49,974 bases of DNA from Akkermansia sp. (lineage in GTDB: Bacteria > Verrucomicrobiota > Verrucomicrobiia > Verrucomicrobiales > Akkermansiaceae): NCBI GenBank assembly GCA_017558555.1, contig JAFYUJ010000048.1, positions 1-49,974 of the forward strand, given 5' to 3'. Shown one piece after another: positions 18,255 to 28,525 of the stretch. The position numbers and the translations under genes are program-made. Position 1 is the stretch's first letter; each line of letters opens with the position of its first letter. Below the pieces are notes generated by a model that was not told the DNA's origin, did no database searches, and saw only the letters and a program-made list of their open reading frames with translations.

Positions 18255-20372
18255 ATGCCCCAGATTATCAAGCGCAACGGAAAGCGCGAACGTTTCGAGG
18301 CCTACAAAGTTCAGCAGGCCATAGAAAAAGCCTACCATGCCTCACAAGAGGAGTATAATCCTCTTGTGTACGCCAATGTGCTTGATGCACTCAAGGCCGA
18401 CGACTACCTGCCCGTGGAAAAGGTGCAGGACACCATCGAGCGTGAACTCATGAAGGCCGGCGCCTATGAAACCGCCCGCAACTTCATCAAATACCGCTTC
18501 CTGCACAAGCTGCAGCGCGAACAGATTGCAGGTCTTTACCAGGGCAACACCTGGGTGGATTGTAAGCAGACCATCGAAGAATATATCGGCAACACCGACT
18601 GGCGCATCAAGGCCAACTCCAACACCACCTACTCCAATGCAGGTCTGGTCAACAACACGGCAGGTAAGGTTATTGCCAACTACTGGCTGGATCAGGTATA
18701 CACCCCCGAAGAAGGTGCCGCACACCGCAATGGCGACTACCACATTCATGACTTGGACTGCCTTACCGGTTACTGCGCCGGCTGGAGCTTGCGCAACCTG
18801 CTCAACGAAGGTTTCAACGGTGTCCGCAGCCGTGTGAACAGCCGCCCGCCCCGCCACTTCCGCGAGGCTCTCGGCCAGATGGCCAACTTCCTCGGCATTC
18901 TGCAGAGCGAATGGGCCGGTGCACAGGCTTTCTCCTCGTTTGACACCTACCTCTCCCCCTACCTCTTCAAGGATCAGCTTCCTTACGCTGAAGTCAAGAA
19001 GGCACTGCGCAGCTTTGTTTACAACCTGAACGTGCCCTCCCGCTGGGGTCAGAGCCCCTTCACCAACGTGACCATCGACTGGACAGTGCCCCGCGACCTG
19101 CGCGAACAGCCCCCCTTCTCCGGCGGTGCGCACATCTTCGAGAACCTGCATGATGAGAATCTGGAAGCCATCGCTCGCGAGCGCGGTGCAGAAGCTCTCA
19201 CCTCCATGACCTACAAGCATTTCCAGAAGGAAATGAATGTCATCCAGCGCGCGTTCTACGAGGTACTCACCGAAGGTGACAGCACGGGTCAGCCCTTCAC
19301 CTTCCCCATCCCCACCGTGAACATCACGGAAGACTTCGATTGGAACGGCGAAAACGTGCCCCTGCTCTTTGAAAATGCCGCCAAGATTGGTTCCTCCTAC
19401 TTCCAGAACTTCATTGGTTCCCAGTACAAGTACGATGAGAACGGCAACAAGATTATTGATGAAGAAGCCTACAAGCCGGATGCCGTGCGCTCCATGTGCT
19501 GCCGCTTGCAGCTGGATCTTCGCGAGCTGCTCAAGCGCGGTGGTGGTCTCTTTGGTTCTGCCGAAATGACCGGTTCCATCGGCGTGGTGACCATCAACAT
19601 GGCTCGCTTGGGCTACCTCTACAAGGGCAACAAGAATCTGCTCTACACCAAGCTCGGTGAACTGATGGATCTGGCAAAAGAAACGCTGGAAAAGAAGCGC
19701 GTCTTCATCAACACGCTCTATCAGCGCGGTCTCTACCCCTACACCAAGCGCTACCTGCCCCACCTGCGCAATCACTTCTCCACCATTGGCTTGAATGGCA
19801 TCAACGAAATGCTCCGCAACTTCTCCAATGATACCATGAACACGGCTACGCCCGATGGTATCGCCTTCGCTGAAGAAGTGCTGCACTTCATGCGTGAACG
19901 CATCCGTGGCTACCAGGAGCAGACCGGCAACCTCTACAACCTGGAGGCTACCCCCGCCGAAGGTACGACACACCGCTTCGCTCGCGAAGACCAGAAGCGC
20001 TACCCGGATATCATCCAGTCCGGTACCCCCGGCCACCGCTACTACACCAACAGCTCCCAGCTGCCCGCCAGCTACACGCACGACCTCTTCCAGGCTCTCA
20101 AGATGCAGGACAAGCTGCAGTGCTGCTACACGGGTGGTACGGTGTTCCACATGTACATGAACGAGGCTATTTCCTCTCCGGATGCCTGCCGCGACATCGT
20201 ACGCAAGGTGCTGACCAACTTCAAGATGCCCTACATCACCGTGACACCGCTCTTCTCCGTGTGTGAAAAGCACGGCTACCTGCGCGGCCGCCACGACTTC
20301 TGCCCCATCTGCGACGAAGAGCTCATTGCCCGCGCCCGCACCGAGGAGCAGCCCGAACTCCCCCTCTTCTAA
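18255..20372 (+). CDS. nrdD: Anaerobic ribonucleoside-triphosphate reductase, large part without glycyl-radical tail
   Basis: This 705-residue catalytic subunit of class III ribonucleotide reductase makes deoxynucleotides without oxygen. An ATP-cone lies at the N terminus (IIKRNGKRERFEAYKVQQAI). The body contains typical NrdD blocks (HIHDLDCLTGYCAGWSL, the RSMCCRLQLDLREL region with the presumed thiyl-radical Cys, GSIGVVTINMARLGYL). The C terminus ends with a metal-site-like CEKHG, then CPIC, and stops before the glycyl-radical motif. That motif is encoded by the next gene, so the enzyme is split. The start at 18255 is chosen because it begins the ATP-cone exactly; a longer frame from 18117 runs through the promoter. 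It is first in an NrdR-controlled operon. Confidence 0.93.
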   Translation: MPQIIKRNGKRERFEAYKVQQAIEKAYHASQEEYNPLVYANVLDALKADDYLPVEKVQDTIERELMKAGAYETARNFIKYRFLHKLQREQIAGLYQGNTWVDCKQTIEEYIGNTDWRIKANSNTTYSNAGLVNNTAGKVIANYWLDQVYTPEEGAAHRNGDYHIHDLDCLTGYCAGWSLRNLLNEGFNGVRSRVNSRPPRHFREALGQMANFLGILQSEWAGAQAFSSFDTYLSPYLFKDQLPYAEVKKALRSFVYNLNVPSRWGQSPFTNVTIDWTVPRDLREQPPFSGGAHIFENLHDENLEAIARERGAEALTSMTYKHFQKEMNVIQRAFYEVLTEGDSTGQPFTFPIPTVNITEDFDWNGENVPLLFENAAKIGSSYFQNFIGSQYKYDENGNKIIDEEAYKPDAVRSMCCRLQLDLRELLKRGGGLFGSAEMTGSIGVVTINMARLGYLYKGNKNLLYTKLGELMDLAKETLEKKRVFINTLYQRGLYPYTKRYLPHLRNHFSTIGLNGINEMLRNFSNDTMNTATPDGIAFAEEVLHFMRERIRGYQEQTGNLYNLEATPAEGTTHRFAREDQKRYPDIIQSGTPGHRYYTNSSQLPASYTHDLFQALKMQDKLQCCYTGGTVFHMYMNEAISSPDACRDIVRKVLTNFKMPYITVTPLFSVCEKHGYLRGRHDFCPICDEELIARARTEEQPELPLF

Positions 20373-20393
20373 ACCAACAACCCAATACACAAT

Positions 20394-20609
20394 ATGAACG
20401 AAGATACCATCAAACCCGTCCGCAAGACCGACGAACAAATCCTGGCTGAGCACGAGAGCGAACGCACCAAGTGCACCGTCTACACCCGCGTCATGGGCTA
20501 CCATCGCCCGGTGGAGACATTCAACGCCGGCAAGCAAGGTGAGTTCGAAGAACGCGCCCACTTCGAAGAACCCGGCTGCGCATGCTGCCAGGATGTGATT
20601 CTCAAGTGA
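20394..20609 (+). CDS. Separate glycyl-radical domain of NrdD
   Basis: This 71-residue protein starts 21 bases after nrdD. Its centre, TRVMGYHRPVETFNAGKQGE (31-50), matches the C-terminal radical loop of class III reductases (RVxGYxxPVxxWNxGKxxEF), with Gly35 the expected radical site. An N-terminal helix (about 10-25) may dock on NrdD, and the tail ends in CACC. In most bacteria this loop is fused to NrdD; here it is a free subunit, in the manner of the YfiD/GrcA spare part of pyruvate formate-lyase. A simple frameshift is unlikely because nrdD ends with its own conserved finger and stop, and this gene has its own ATG. Confidence 0.88.
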   Translation: MNEDTIKPVRKTDEQILAEHESERTKCTVYTRVMGYHRPVETFNAGKQGEFEERAHFEEPGCACCQDVILK

Positions 20610-21313
20610 TGCGTCGCCACCCGGCAGACATCACTCCCCTCACCTTCCTGGACTACCCGAAAAAGGCAGCCTGCATTCTGTGGTACACAGGGTGCAATCT
20701 GAGATGTCCTTACTGCTACAACCCAGAACTTGTTCTGGGTTGTAGTGACGGTGGGGTGGATGAAATGGCGTTCCTGCGGGAGCGCGCAGGGTTTCTTGAT
20801 GCCGTTGTGCTTTCCGGCGGCGAGGCGACCCTCATTGAAGATATCGTTGGTCTTTGCACCGATATCAAAGCCCTTGGTTATCTCATCAAGATAGATACCA
20901 ATGGCAGTAATCCGGATGTGCTGAGCGAGCTCATCGACCGCAAGCTGGTGGATTATGTGGCCATGGACAACAAGATGCCCAGCACGCGCACCTGGAAAGT
21001 ACCGGGTGGGGATTTATTGTTCAATCGCTTCACCCGCTGCCTGCAAAAGCTGCAAGCCTCCGGGCTGCCGTACGAGATTCGCACAACCGTTCACCCGGGG
21101 CTGTTGGAGGAGTCAGACCTCTTGCAAATGATACGCGAATGCGAGCATCTGGGCTACCGCGGCACCTACTACCTGCAATACTTCTTCAACGCGGGTCCCA
21201 CCCTGGGCAATCTGGAACCACCCACTCGCCGCTACGACCGCCAACTGCTGGACAAACACGCGCCGCTCAGCATTGGTTACCGCAATTTCCCGGAAGACCG
21301 CGGCAAGAACTGA
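20609..21313 (+). CDS. nrdG: Anaerobic ribonucleotide reductase activating enzyme (radical SAM)
   Basis: This 234-residue radical SAM enzyme carries CNLRCPYC (Cys29, Cys33, Cys36), the CxxxCxxC ligands of the [4Fe-4S] cluster, followed by SGGEATL. It should draw the hydrogen from the glycine of the radical subunit next door. The ATG at 20609 overlaps the TGA of the upstream gene (TGATG), so translation is coupled. A frame from 20582 would add nine residues but overlaps the upstream gene. The length and sequence fit the longer NrdG type rather than the ~155-residue E. coli type. A terminator follows at once. Confidence 0.92.
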   Translation: MRRHPADITPLTFLDYPKKAACILWYTGCNLRCPYCYNPELVLGCSDGGVDEMAFLRERAGFLDAVVLSGGEATLIEDIVGLCTDIKALGYLIKIDTNGSNPDVLSELIDRKLVDYVAMDNKMPSTRTWKVPGGDLLFNRFTRCLQKLQASGLPYEIRTTVHPGLLEESDLLQMIRECEHLGYRGTYYLQYFFNAGPTLGNLEPPTRRYDRQLLDKHAPLSIGYRNFPEDRGKN

Positions 21314-21345
21314 GACTCCGTCCTCACGGAGTCTCTTCTTTTTCC
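21312..21345 (+). terminator. Rho-independent terminator after nrdG
   Basis: A perfect 9-bp stem pairs 21312-21320 (gagactccg) with 21327-21335, followed by ttcttttt. The stop codon of the convergent minus-strand lipoprotein gene lies in the loop. The minus-strand reading lacks a T tract. Confidence 0.8.
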
Positions 21346-21902
21346 TGAGGTTGCACCAAGAGCGTTTTCTCCTCATCTGGCAGGTTGAACACACCGCCAA
21401 ACACGCGCAAGCATAAGTAATTGAACCACGCGCCGCCGACCCCTGTCCGGCGCTGGTCTCGCAGAAAGGCCAAGTCTGCCTGGCGTCGGGAGAACGTAGC
21501 GCCTTCTTTGAGCGCATGGTACAACGCGTCATGGCGCAGGCTGGGCATCAAATCTCTGGGCAGCGTTTCGCCGACGGAGCAACCATCCCAGATATAGCGT
21601 TTATGCAGGATAAAGGTGGAGCCTTTGGCCTCCATCAGCACACGATGCGGGGCGCGAGGATGCAAGCCCGACCAATAGCCAATGTCCATCTCCGGGTCGT
21701 GCCACACCAATGCCGTATTGGTACACAGGCAAAATCCCGGCGCGCGTTCCGGCATATAGCTGTACCAACTGCCCGGCAGGGCGGCCTGCTGCACCACCGC
21801 GGGGTTGATACTCTTGGGCGCCACCACCTCTGCCACCTGGCGGCAGGAGGCGGTCATCAGCGCCAAGAGTATCAGGCACGCAACTGACGGTGAACCTTTC
21901 AT
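21324..21902 (-). CDS. DUF1353-like lipoprotein
   Basis: This 192-residue protein has a lipoprotein signal peptide with MTASC (Cys20). The core resembles the DUF1353 family: a beta region, then KRYIWDGCSVGETLPRDL (the DG-S/C-xPR block), then LRHDALYHAL and a helix with SRRQADLAFLRD. These families are thought to be small enzymes or phage-derived proteins, but the activity is not known to me. Its ATG overlaps the uvrA stop codon (ATGA at 21899-21902), so it is co-translated with uvrA, an odd partnership with no obvious functional link. Confidence 0.72.
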   Translation of the reverse strand: MKGSPSVACLILLALMTASCRQVAEVVAPKSINPAVVQQAALPGSWYSYMPERAPGFCLCTNTALVWHDPEMDIGYWSGLHPRAPHRVLMEAKGSTFILHKRYIWDGCSVGETLPRDLMPSLRHDALYHALKEGATFSRRQADLAFLRDQRRTGVGGAWFNYLCLRVFGGVFNLPDEEKTLLVQPQEKEETP

Positions 21903-24900
21903 GCTAATTCATCTCGGATGAAGGGTGCCGTGGGAGAATCAGCCTTGGCAAGTTGGCGCACCGTGCCCTGCGCCACAATGGTACCACCTTGACAGCCGGC
22001 TCCCGGGCCAACGTCAATCACATAATCAGCCTCGCAGATGAGCTCAAGATTATGCTCAATCACCACGACTGTGTTGCCCATTTCCACCAAACGGCGCAGC
22101 ACCATCACCAGCAAACGCACATCATGCGGATGCAAGCCTATGGTTGGCTCCTCAATCAGATACAAATCCTGCGGCAGAGCTTTGCCCCGGCGTACAGCCG
22201 TAAGCGCTGCGCGGCGCCCCTTGATGAGCTCAGCCACCAATTTGATGCGCTGCGCCTCGCCGCCGGAAAGCGTATTGCTGGCCTGCCCCAGGGTCAAATA
22301 CCCCAATCCGGTCTCGCAGAGCAAGCGCAGCGGGTCAGCCAGACGAGGCTGTGCCGCAAAGAACTCGGCAGCCTCTTCCATGTTCATATCCAGCACCTCC
22401 GCTATCGTCTTTCCTTTGTAGCGCACCTGCAATGTGCGGGAATTGTAGCGCGCACCACGGCAGGCCTCGCAAGGCACCGAGCACGGGGGAAGGAAATCCA
22501 TTTCCTGCTTCTGATAGCCCGTTCCCTTGCATGCCTCGCAATGCCCGGCTGCGGTGTTGAACGAGAAACGGCCGGCATCAAAGCCCAGGCGGCGGGCATC
22601 TGCACTCTGTGCAAACAGACGGCGGATTTCATCAAAAATGCCTATGTAGGTAGCGGGGGTGGAGCGCGGGGTCTTGCCCAGCGGCGATTGGTCCACCTGG
22701 TACACCGCCCGCACAGAATCAAGCCCATGCGCGGAACGCCAGGTTTTCTTCTCCCCGGGAGCTAATTGACCGCCCAAGGCAAGGCGTACCGCAGGCGCCA
22801 GCGTACCGGTCATCAGCGAGGTTTTGCCCGCGCCGGAGGGGCCGGTGAGCACCGTCAGTCGGGCACGGGGGATGCGAAGCATCACATCCCGCAGATTATG
22901 CAGGCGGCAGCCCTCCACCTCCAGCCATTCGGCTGATTTGAGCGGCAGCCATTTGCCACAATATGGGTGTTTCCGGTGATGCACCAGGGCTTGCCCCGTG
23001 ACTGAATCCGGATGGCGCATCACCTCTGCAAACGAGCCCTGGGCCACAATTTGCCCGCCATGCACCCCTGCGCCTGGCCCCAGGTCGATGATATGGTCGG
23101 CGCGGCGCATCGTCTCCTCATCATGCTCCACCACCAACAAGGTGTTGCCGCGGGTCTTCAATTCATCCAGCGTGGAAAGCAAGCGTTCATTGTCGCGGGG
23201 ATGCAGCCCAATCGTCGGCTCATCCAGCACGTAGAGGACACCGCGCAACTCCGAGCCCAGCTGAGCAGCCAGGCGAATACGCTGCGTTTCGCCGCCGGAC
23301 AGCGTTGTCGCAGCGCGGTCCATGGTCAAATACCCCAGCCCAACGCGTTGCAAGAAACGCAGGCGCGGTGCAATCTCCGCCACCACGTTGCGGGCAATCT
23401 CCGCCTCGCGCCCCTCAAAATGCCAGGATTCCACCTCTCGCAACGCGGAATCTGCATCCAGACAACCAATATCGGTGATATTTTTGCCAAACAGCGTCAC
23501 GCCCAGGGCAAAAGAGTTCAAGCGATGCCCACGGCATACAGGGCATTCGCACGCCACCTGTTCCTTCGTGGCGGCGCGCTCCACATCGCGGTCATAGCGC
23601 AGCTCCTGCTCCAGCATGCTCATGCGCTCCTCACCGGCTTTCATGCCCACGGCACTCACCACCCCATGCCCCAGGCAACGCGGACACCAGCCGTGCGGCG
23701 AGTTGAAGGAGAAGGTGGAAGGCTCTGGGTCCTCATAGCTCTTGCCGCACTGCGGGCAGGTCAGGCGCGTACCCAGCAATTCATCACCCTGCGGGCGCAG
23801 CAGACGAATAAAGCCATCCCCCATTTCCAAAGCCTTGCTGACGGTTTCCGTCAACGTGGCAAAATCGCAATCCTGCCCATTCATCACGATACGGTTGCCC
23901 TGCACTCGGATATCCGCCAGCACAATGTCGATATCGTGGTTGGAGTATCGGTCCAGCGGGGTGAACTCATCCGGCGCCACCAACACACCATCAGCCCGCA
24001 GGTAGGGGTACTTGCGGCGGGCCGCCCAGCGAGCCAAATCGGCATAATGCCCCTTGCGGTTGCGCACCACCGGAGCGGCTATCATCAGGCTCTCAGGTCG
24101 GGTGGCAATCTCCTGCTGCACCAGCGCCTGGATTTCCTGCAGAGAGCGCCGCCCCACAGGCACATGACAATCCGGGCAATGCGGCTGCCCCAGCTTGGCG
24201 TAAAGCAAACGCAGGAACTGCCAAATCTCTGTGACGGTGCCCACAGTCGATTTGCACCCACCGCGCGAACGGTTCTGCTCGATGGCCACGGTGGGTGGCA
24301 GACCCGTCAGGCGGTCAATATCAGGCGTTTCCATCTGCTCTGTGAATTGCCGGGCATAGGGACTCATCACATCCATGAAGCGTTTTTGCCCCTCCGCAAA
24401 CACGATATCAAAGGCCAGCGTGCTCTTGCCGCTGCCGGAAAGCCCCGTCACCACAGTCATGCGGTTGCGGGGGATATCCACATCGATATTCTTCAGCTGA
24501 TGGTGGCGCGCCCCACGCAAGGCAATCACACCCTCGGGCACAGTCTCCCCTTCGGCCGCCAGCAGCTCGCCATCGGGCAGCGGAACCTCCGGTTGGCCGA
24601 GGATGTCTGCCAGATAATGGGCCGTATACCCCGCATGGCATGCCGCCACTTGCTCCGGCGTGCCGCAAGCCACAATCTGCCCGCCGCCCACGCCACCTTC
24701 CGGGCCCAGATCTATCACATAATCCGCGCATTTAATCAGCTCCAGATTATGCTCAATCACCAACAGGGTATGGCCCTGCTCCACCAAACGGTCAAACACG
24801 CGCAACAGTACCTCCAAATCCGAGAAGTGAAGCCCCGTGCCCGGCTCGTCCAAAATCAACAGCTTCCCCTTGCCGGTGTTGGCATCTGCAAAGGCATCCA

Positions 24901-27406
24901 CCAGGATGCGCGCTAATTTCAAACGCTGATTTTCGCCCCCGGAGAGCGTGTTGAGCGGTTGGCCCAGCCCCAGGTGCCCCAGCCCCACATCCACCAGCAC
25001 TTGCAAGCGCTCGGCAATGCGGCGGGCGCGGGCGTTTTTCTCACGCCCGAACAATCGCACCGCAGAGGCAATGTCCAGTGCCAGCATCTCGGCCATGTTA
25101 TACCCCAGCAGGGTGATGGTGAGAGCCTGGGGGGTGTAGCGGGTACCATGGCAGAGCGCGCAGGGCACAAAAATGTCGGAAAGGAACTGCATTTCCACCT
25201 TTTCCTGCCCCAAGCCAGCACAGCGCGGGCATCGCCCCTCTCCGCTGTTGAAGGAGAAGTACCCGGGCTTGAGACCGCGTGCCCTGGCCGCAGGCTCTGC
25301 CACAAACAAGGCGCGTATTTCATCGAAAATGCCGATGTACACAGCCGGGGTGGAGCGCGGTGTACGCACAATGGGACTCTGGTCGACCAGCACCACATCC
25401 TCCACCAAATCCAGCCCGGCTATCTTCTTCACCCGCACCTGGTCTTCATCATCCAGGTCCTCCGGGTGCACAGCACCATGCAACACATGGCAAGCCAAGG
25501 TGCTTTTGCCACTGCCGGACACACCCGTCAGGCACGTGTATACCCCCAGCGGGATATCCACATCAAAATCATGCAGGTTATGGCATTCTGCCCCCACGAT
25601 GCGCAGGTGTTGTTTGGCCTTGCGGCGGCGCTTCGGTACGGGTATGCGGCGTTTACCGTTCAGGTATTGACCAGTCAGCGCAGCGGGGGCATGCACAATG
25701 CCCTCCGGGGCACCGGCGTACACCACCCGGCCACCCTCGGCACCGCTGGCGGGGCCCATATCCAACAGATGATCTGCCGCACGCATCACAGCTTCCTCAT
25801 GCTCCACGACAACGAGCGTATTCCCTCGGTTGGCCAAACGCCGCATGGCCGATATCAGCCTGGCCGTATCGCGCGCATGCAAGCCCACCGTGGGTTCATC
25901 CAGCACAAACAAGGTTTCCGTGAGCGCGGCCCCCAGGCACGAGGTAAGACTCACTCGCTCAATCTCACCGCCGGAGAGGGAGCGCGTCAGGCGATTTGCG
26001 GCCAGATAGCCCAAGCCCACCTCGCACAAATAAGCCACGCGGCTGCGCAGCTCCTGCACGCCTTGCTGCAACGAACGGTCGTCCGCGGCGGCAGGAATCA
26101 CATGCGCATCCAGCCACGGCAGCAGCTCATCCATGGGCAGCGCCTGCACCTGCGGCACCGTCAACCCGCCTATGGTGAATGCCAGCGCCTCTTTGCGCAG
26201 GCGGTCGCCATTACACTCCGGGCACACGCGATACACGCGGTAATAGGACAGGAAGATACGCACCGTCATCTTGTGCGCATGCTTTTCCATGTCGTCAAAA
26301 ATCCCTTTGTAGCCATACCACAATTTGTGGTCGGAGGCCGTCCACGGGTCGATATCCCCGCAGTTGCCGTAGAAAACCCAGTCTTTTTCTTTCGGGGTCA
26401 ACTCCGTCCACGGCACATCCATGCGCACAGCCCGTGCCTTTTTGTTGGCCACCACAAAATCATGATAGCACTGCGATAATGTGCCGGATGACAGCATCTT
26501 CAGCGCCCCATCCCGAATCGATTTATCCGCTATAATCCCCTTGTTGTAATCGTAGGTAATGGCTCGGCCATAGCCCTTGCAAGCCGGGCATGCCCCCAGC
26601 GGAGAATTGCCACTGAACAGCCCCGGGCGCGGTTCCTCCAACGGGTACCAATCATTGCGGAATTCGCGGAGCTCGCCCCACGAACCATCCTCCGCGCGCC
26701 GGGCAACGCGCGCCACGGCTTGCCCGTGCCGCATGGCTGTTTCCAGCGCTTCGGTCAGGCGTGCGCGGTTCGGAGCCTCTGCTTTCACGCGGTCCTGCAC
26801 CACCAGCCATTGCTCCATCCCCAGGGCTGCTTCCGTCGCAGATTCCAGGCGAACCACTTCGCCCCCACTCAGCACACGCAGATACCCCTGCCCCTGCAGC
26901 GCTTGCTGCATTTCCTCAAAGGTACCCACCGGGCGCACCGCAAAACACACCAACACATCCCCGCTCTGCTCGCGTATCAGGGCATCAGCCGCTTCCGCGG
27001 GGGTCACAGGCCGCACCTCGCGCCCCTCGGCATCGTGCCCGATGGCCAGGCGAGAGTAGATGAGCTTCAGGTATTCATTCACGCCGGTCATCGTCCCCAC
27101 CGTCGAGCGCGAGTTCTTCACCGAATTGCGCTGCCCCAGGGCTATGGCCGGCGGCACGTTTTCCACGGCATCCACATCCGGCCTGTCCATGCGGTCCATG
27201 AACTGGCGCACATAGGGCGAAAACGTCTCCACATATCGCCGCTGCCCCTCTGCATACAAGGTATTGATAGCCAAAGATGTCTTACCACTACCACTGGGCC
27301 CCGTCACCACGGTTATCCCCCGCAGCGGCACGTCCACATCCACGTTCTTCAGGTTGTGCTCGCGTGCGCCGCGTATGCGTATATGCGTCTCCTTGGGCTC
27401 TTGCAT
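21899..27406 (-). CDS. uvrA: Tandem-fused excinuclease ABC subunit A (double-length UvrA)
   Basis: This 1835-residue protein is two complete UvrA copies head to tail. Four Walker A sites are seen ([11 protein letters not shown] near the start, [22 protein letters not shown] and [11 protein letters not shown]), together with four LSGGE signatures and four Walker B sites ([36 protein letters not shown]). Zinc-site CxxC motifs occur in each half (CPACKG, CPECNG, CPRCAG, CALCHG; CPQCG, CPRCLG, CPVCRG, CEACKG). UvrA recognises damaged DNA as a dimer and loads UvrB in nucleotide excision repair; the fusion would make a single-chain dimer. Such double UvrA is known in Chlamydia. The frame is open throughout. 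It is transcribed from an adjacent leaderless promoter. Confidence 0.96.
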   Translation of the reverse strand: MQEPKETHIRIRGAREHNLKNVDVDVPLRGITVVTGPSGSGKTSLAINTLYAEGQRRYVETFSPYVRQFMDRMDRPDVDAVENVPPAIALGQRNSVKNSRSTVGTMTGVNEYLKLIYSRLAIGHDAEGREVRPVTPAEAADALIREQSGDVLVCFAVRPVGTFEEMQQALQGQGYLRVLSGGEVVRLESATEAALGMEQWLVVQDRVKAEAPNRARLTEALETAMRHGQAVARVARRAEDGSWGELREFRNDWYPLEEPRPGLFSGNSPLGACPACKGYGRAITYDYNKGIIADKSIRDGALKMLSSGTLSQCYHDFVVANKKARAVRMDVPWTELTPKEKDWVFYGNCGDIDPWTASDHKLWYGYKGIFDDMEKHAHKMTVRIFLSYYRVYRVCPECNGDRLRKEALAFTIGGLTVPQVQALPMDELLPWLDAHVIPAAADDRSLQQGVQELRSRVAYLCEVGLGYLAANRLTRSLSGGEIERVSLTSCLGAALTETLFVLDEPTVGLHARDTARLISAMRRLANRGNTLVVVEHEEAVMRAADHLLDMGPASGAEGGRVVYAGAPEGIVHAPAALTGQYLNGKRRIPVPKRRRKAKQHLRIVGAECHNLHDFDVDIPLGVYTCLTGVSGSGKSTLACHVLHGAVHPEDLDDEDQVRVKKIAGLDLVEDVVLVDQSPIVRTPRSTPAVYIGIFDEIRALFVAEPAARARGLKPGYFSFNSGEGRCPRCAGLGQEKVEMQFLSDIFVPCALCHGTRYTPQALTITLLGYNMAEMLALDIASAVRLFGREKNARARRIAERLQVLVDVGLGHLGLGQPLNTLSGGENQRLKLARILVDAFADANTGKGKLLILDEPGTGLHFSDLEVLLRVFDRLVEQGHTLLVIEHNLELIKCADYVIDLGPEGGVGGGQIVACGTPEQVAACHAGYTAHYLADILGQPEVPLPDGELLAAEGETVPEGVIALRGARHHQLKNIDVDIPRNRMTVVTGLSGSGKSTLAFDIVFAEGQKRFMDVMSPYARQFTEQMETPDIDRLTGLPPTVAIEQNRSRGGCKSTVGTVTEIWQFLRLLYAKLGQPHCPDCHVPVGRRSLQEIQALVQQEIATRPESLMIAAPVVRNRKGHYADLARWAARRKYPYLRADGVLVAPDEFTPLDRYSNHDIDIVLADIRVQGNRIVMNGQDCDFATLTETVSKALEMGDGFIRLLRPQGDELLGTRLTCPQCGKSYEDPEPSTFSFNSPHGWCPRCLGHGVVSAVGMKAGEERMSMLEQELRYDRDVERAATKEQVACECPVCRGHRLNSFALGVTLFGKNITDIGCLDADSALREVESWHFEGREAEIARNVVAEIAPRLRFLQRVGLGYLTMDRAATTLSGGETQRIRLAAQLGSELRGVLYVLDEPTIGLHPRDNERLLSTLDELKTRGNTLLVVEHDEETMRRADHIIDLGPGAGVHGGQIVAQGSFAEVMRHPDSVTGQALVHHRKHPYCGKWLPLKSAEWLEVEGCRLHNLRDVMLRIPRARLTVLTGPSGAGKTSLMTGTLAPAVRLALGGQLAPGEKKTWRSAHGLDSVRAVYQVDQSPLGKTPRSTPATYIGIFDEIRRLFAQSADARRLGFDAGRFSFNTAAGHCEACKGTGYQKQEMDFLPPCSVPCEACRGARYNSRTLQVRYKGKTIAEVLDMNMEEAAEFFAAQPRLADPLRLLCETGLGYLTLGQASNTLSGGEAQRIKLVAELIKGRRAALTAVRRGKALPQDLYLIEEPTIGLHPHDVRLLVMVLRRLVEMGNTVVVIEHNLELICEADYVIDVGPGAGCQGGTIVAQGTVRQLAKADSPTAPFIRDELA

Positions 27407-27412
27407 AGAATC

Positions 27413-27441
27413 ATTCTAACATAGCAAGAGCCCGATGTGAA
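27413..27441 (-). promoter_or_regulatory. uvrA promoter, leaderless geometry
   Basis: Minus strand TTCACA (27436-27441), 17-base spacer, TAGAAT (27413-27418), then 6 bases to the ATG at 27406. The A of the ATG should be about +1. I see no SOS box. Confidence 0.65.
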
Positions 27442-27464
27442 GCGAATATTGCGTCAAAATGCAC

Positions 27465-27575
27465 TCAGGCGGCCAGACTCAGGAGGAGATACAGGACGGC
27501 AATGACGGCGGCAGCCAGCAACAACAGGCTGATGCAAAATTGGAGTGCAGGTTTGAAGAGGGGGTGGTGTTTCAT
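27465..27575 (-). CDS. 36-residue membrane peptide coupled to the ATP-grasp gene
   Basis: This 36-codon gene starts with an ATG at 27573-27575 that overlaps the TGA of the ATP-grasp gene (ATGA). The peptide has a short basic head (MKHHPLFKP) and then a nearly unbroken hydrophobic helix (LLLLAAAVIAVLYLLLS), so it should be a single-span membrane peptide. Being third in the putative RiPP operon, it could help export, immunity or membrane tethering of the ligase; this is inference only. It could also be an unrelated small protein carried on the same transcript. Confidence 0.55.
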   Translation of the reverse strand: MKHHPLFKPALQFCISLLLLAAAVIAVLYLLLSLAA

Positions 27576-28495
27576 GAAAGGTGCTGTTGGTGAACGCGCC
27601 AGACTTCATCTGCGATGCAGGTGAACAAGCCGCGCTCATTTTTGATATCAAGCCAGGCAAACTGGCCATTGGGGTTGAATTCCAAAAAGACAAGCCCCTT
27701 GGGGGTACGCAAGAAATCCAGGCGGGCAAAGGAAAGGCCGGTTTCCCGCATCATCTCCACAATGCGGCATTGCTCATCGGCACTCAGCTCACACGGCACC
27801 CAACGCTCGGGATGCTCCAGCGAACTTGTGCGCGAATCCACGCCGCGCATATCTGTTCTTGAAAACTCGCTGGCAAACAGTTTGCCGGCAATATATGCCA
27901 CAGTCACATCCGCGCTGGCTTCGGCCTCCATCTGTTGCAAGAACCACGGGTACGCCACATCTACCGCGGCAGGGTCCACCTTATTGACCGTCAACACCGT
28001 GCCATTGCCAACAGGTGTCACACCATTCGTCTTGCACACCACCGGTGCCGATAAAGTCACCGGCGTGCCATGCAGCATTTGCCACTCCGGCACGCGAAAA
28101 TAGCGCGCCGCATGGCGCATCTGCCGCCATTTGTACCAGGTCCCGCTCGGCGAGGGGTGAATGACGGCCAATTTCCCTTCATGAAAGGCCCAATCCTTGA
28201 GGCTCGACCATATCATCTGCACTTCGCTGCGGAGCCAGGCTTCCTGGCTCCCGCCCGCCGGCTCATCGATACGCGGCGGGTTGAACATGACCTTGCGCTC
28301 ATACACAGCACCCGTCAGCTGCTCTGTACACACGCGGCCCACCGGGTCCTGCAGCTCAAACCCGTGGGCATGTATATTCCACTGATAATCACGCCACAAG
28401 TCCATGTTGAATCGGAAAACATCCGCTCGCTCTTGCAGGTGCGGCAGCATCAAATCCGTTGTCACATCAACACTGTTGCTGAGAATCAAAATCAT
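27572..28495 (-). CDS. ATP-grasp peptide ligase, MvdC/MvdD-like (putative graspetide synthetase)
   Basis: This 307-residue ATP-grasp protein starts MILILSNSVD, the usual pre-ATP-grasp strand. The C-terminal metal/ATP block is diagnostic: FARLDFLRTPKG then VFLEFNPNGQFAWL (269-282), the LExNPNGQ signature shared by the graspetide (microviridin-type) ligases MvdC/MvdD and close RimK-like relatives. These enzymes activate Asp/Glu side chains and join them to Ser/Thr or Lys in a precursor peptide, giving lactone or lactam rings. The frame is open from 28558, but the extra 21 codons run through the terminator hairpin, so I chose the ATG at 28493-28495, preceded by AAGAG about 5 bases away. A short gene with precursor-like layout lies directly upstream. 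Confidence 0.85.
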   Translation of the reverse strand: MILILSNSVDVTTDLMLPHLQERADVFRFNMDLWRDYQWNIHAHGFELQDPVGRVCTEQLTGAVYERKVMFNPPRIDEPAGGSQEAWLRSEVQMIWSSLKDWAFHEGKLAVIHPSPSGTWYKWRQMRHAARYFRVPEWQMLHGTPVTLSAPVVCKTNGVTPVGNGTVLTVNKVDPAAVDVAYPWFLQQMEAEASADVTVAYIAGKLFASEFSRTDMRGVDSRTSSLEHPERWVPCELSADEQCRIVEMMRETGLSFARLDFLRTPKGLVFLEFNPNGQFAWLDIKNERGLFTCIADEVWRVHQQHLS

Positions 28496-28525
28496 GGCGC
28501 TCTTGAAAAGTGAGATATCTATATC

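Noticed and set aside
20373..20393. Frameshift splitting nrdD by sequencing error
   Set aside because: nrdD ends with its own motif and stop, the radical-domain gene has its own ATG after a normal spacer, and its N terminus has sequence not expected in a fused NrdD.
18342..20561. 739-codon open frame on the minus strand
   Set aside because: It lies exactly opposite nrdD, whose motifs are unmistakable. The long antisense frame results from codon bias.
23012..26479. Long plus-strand frames of 634 and 506 codons
   Set aside because: They are antisense shadows of the double uvrA. Walker and LSGGE motifs are on the minus strand only.
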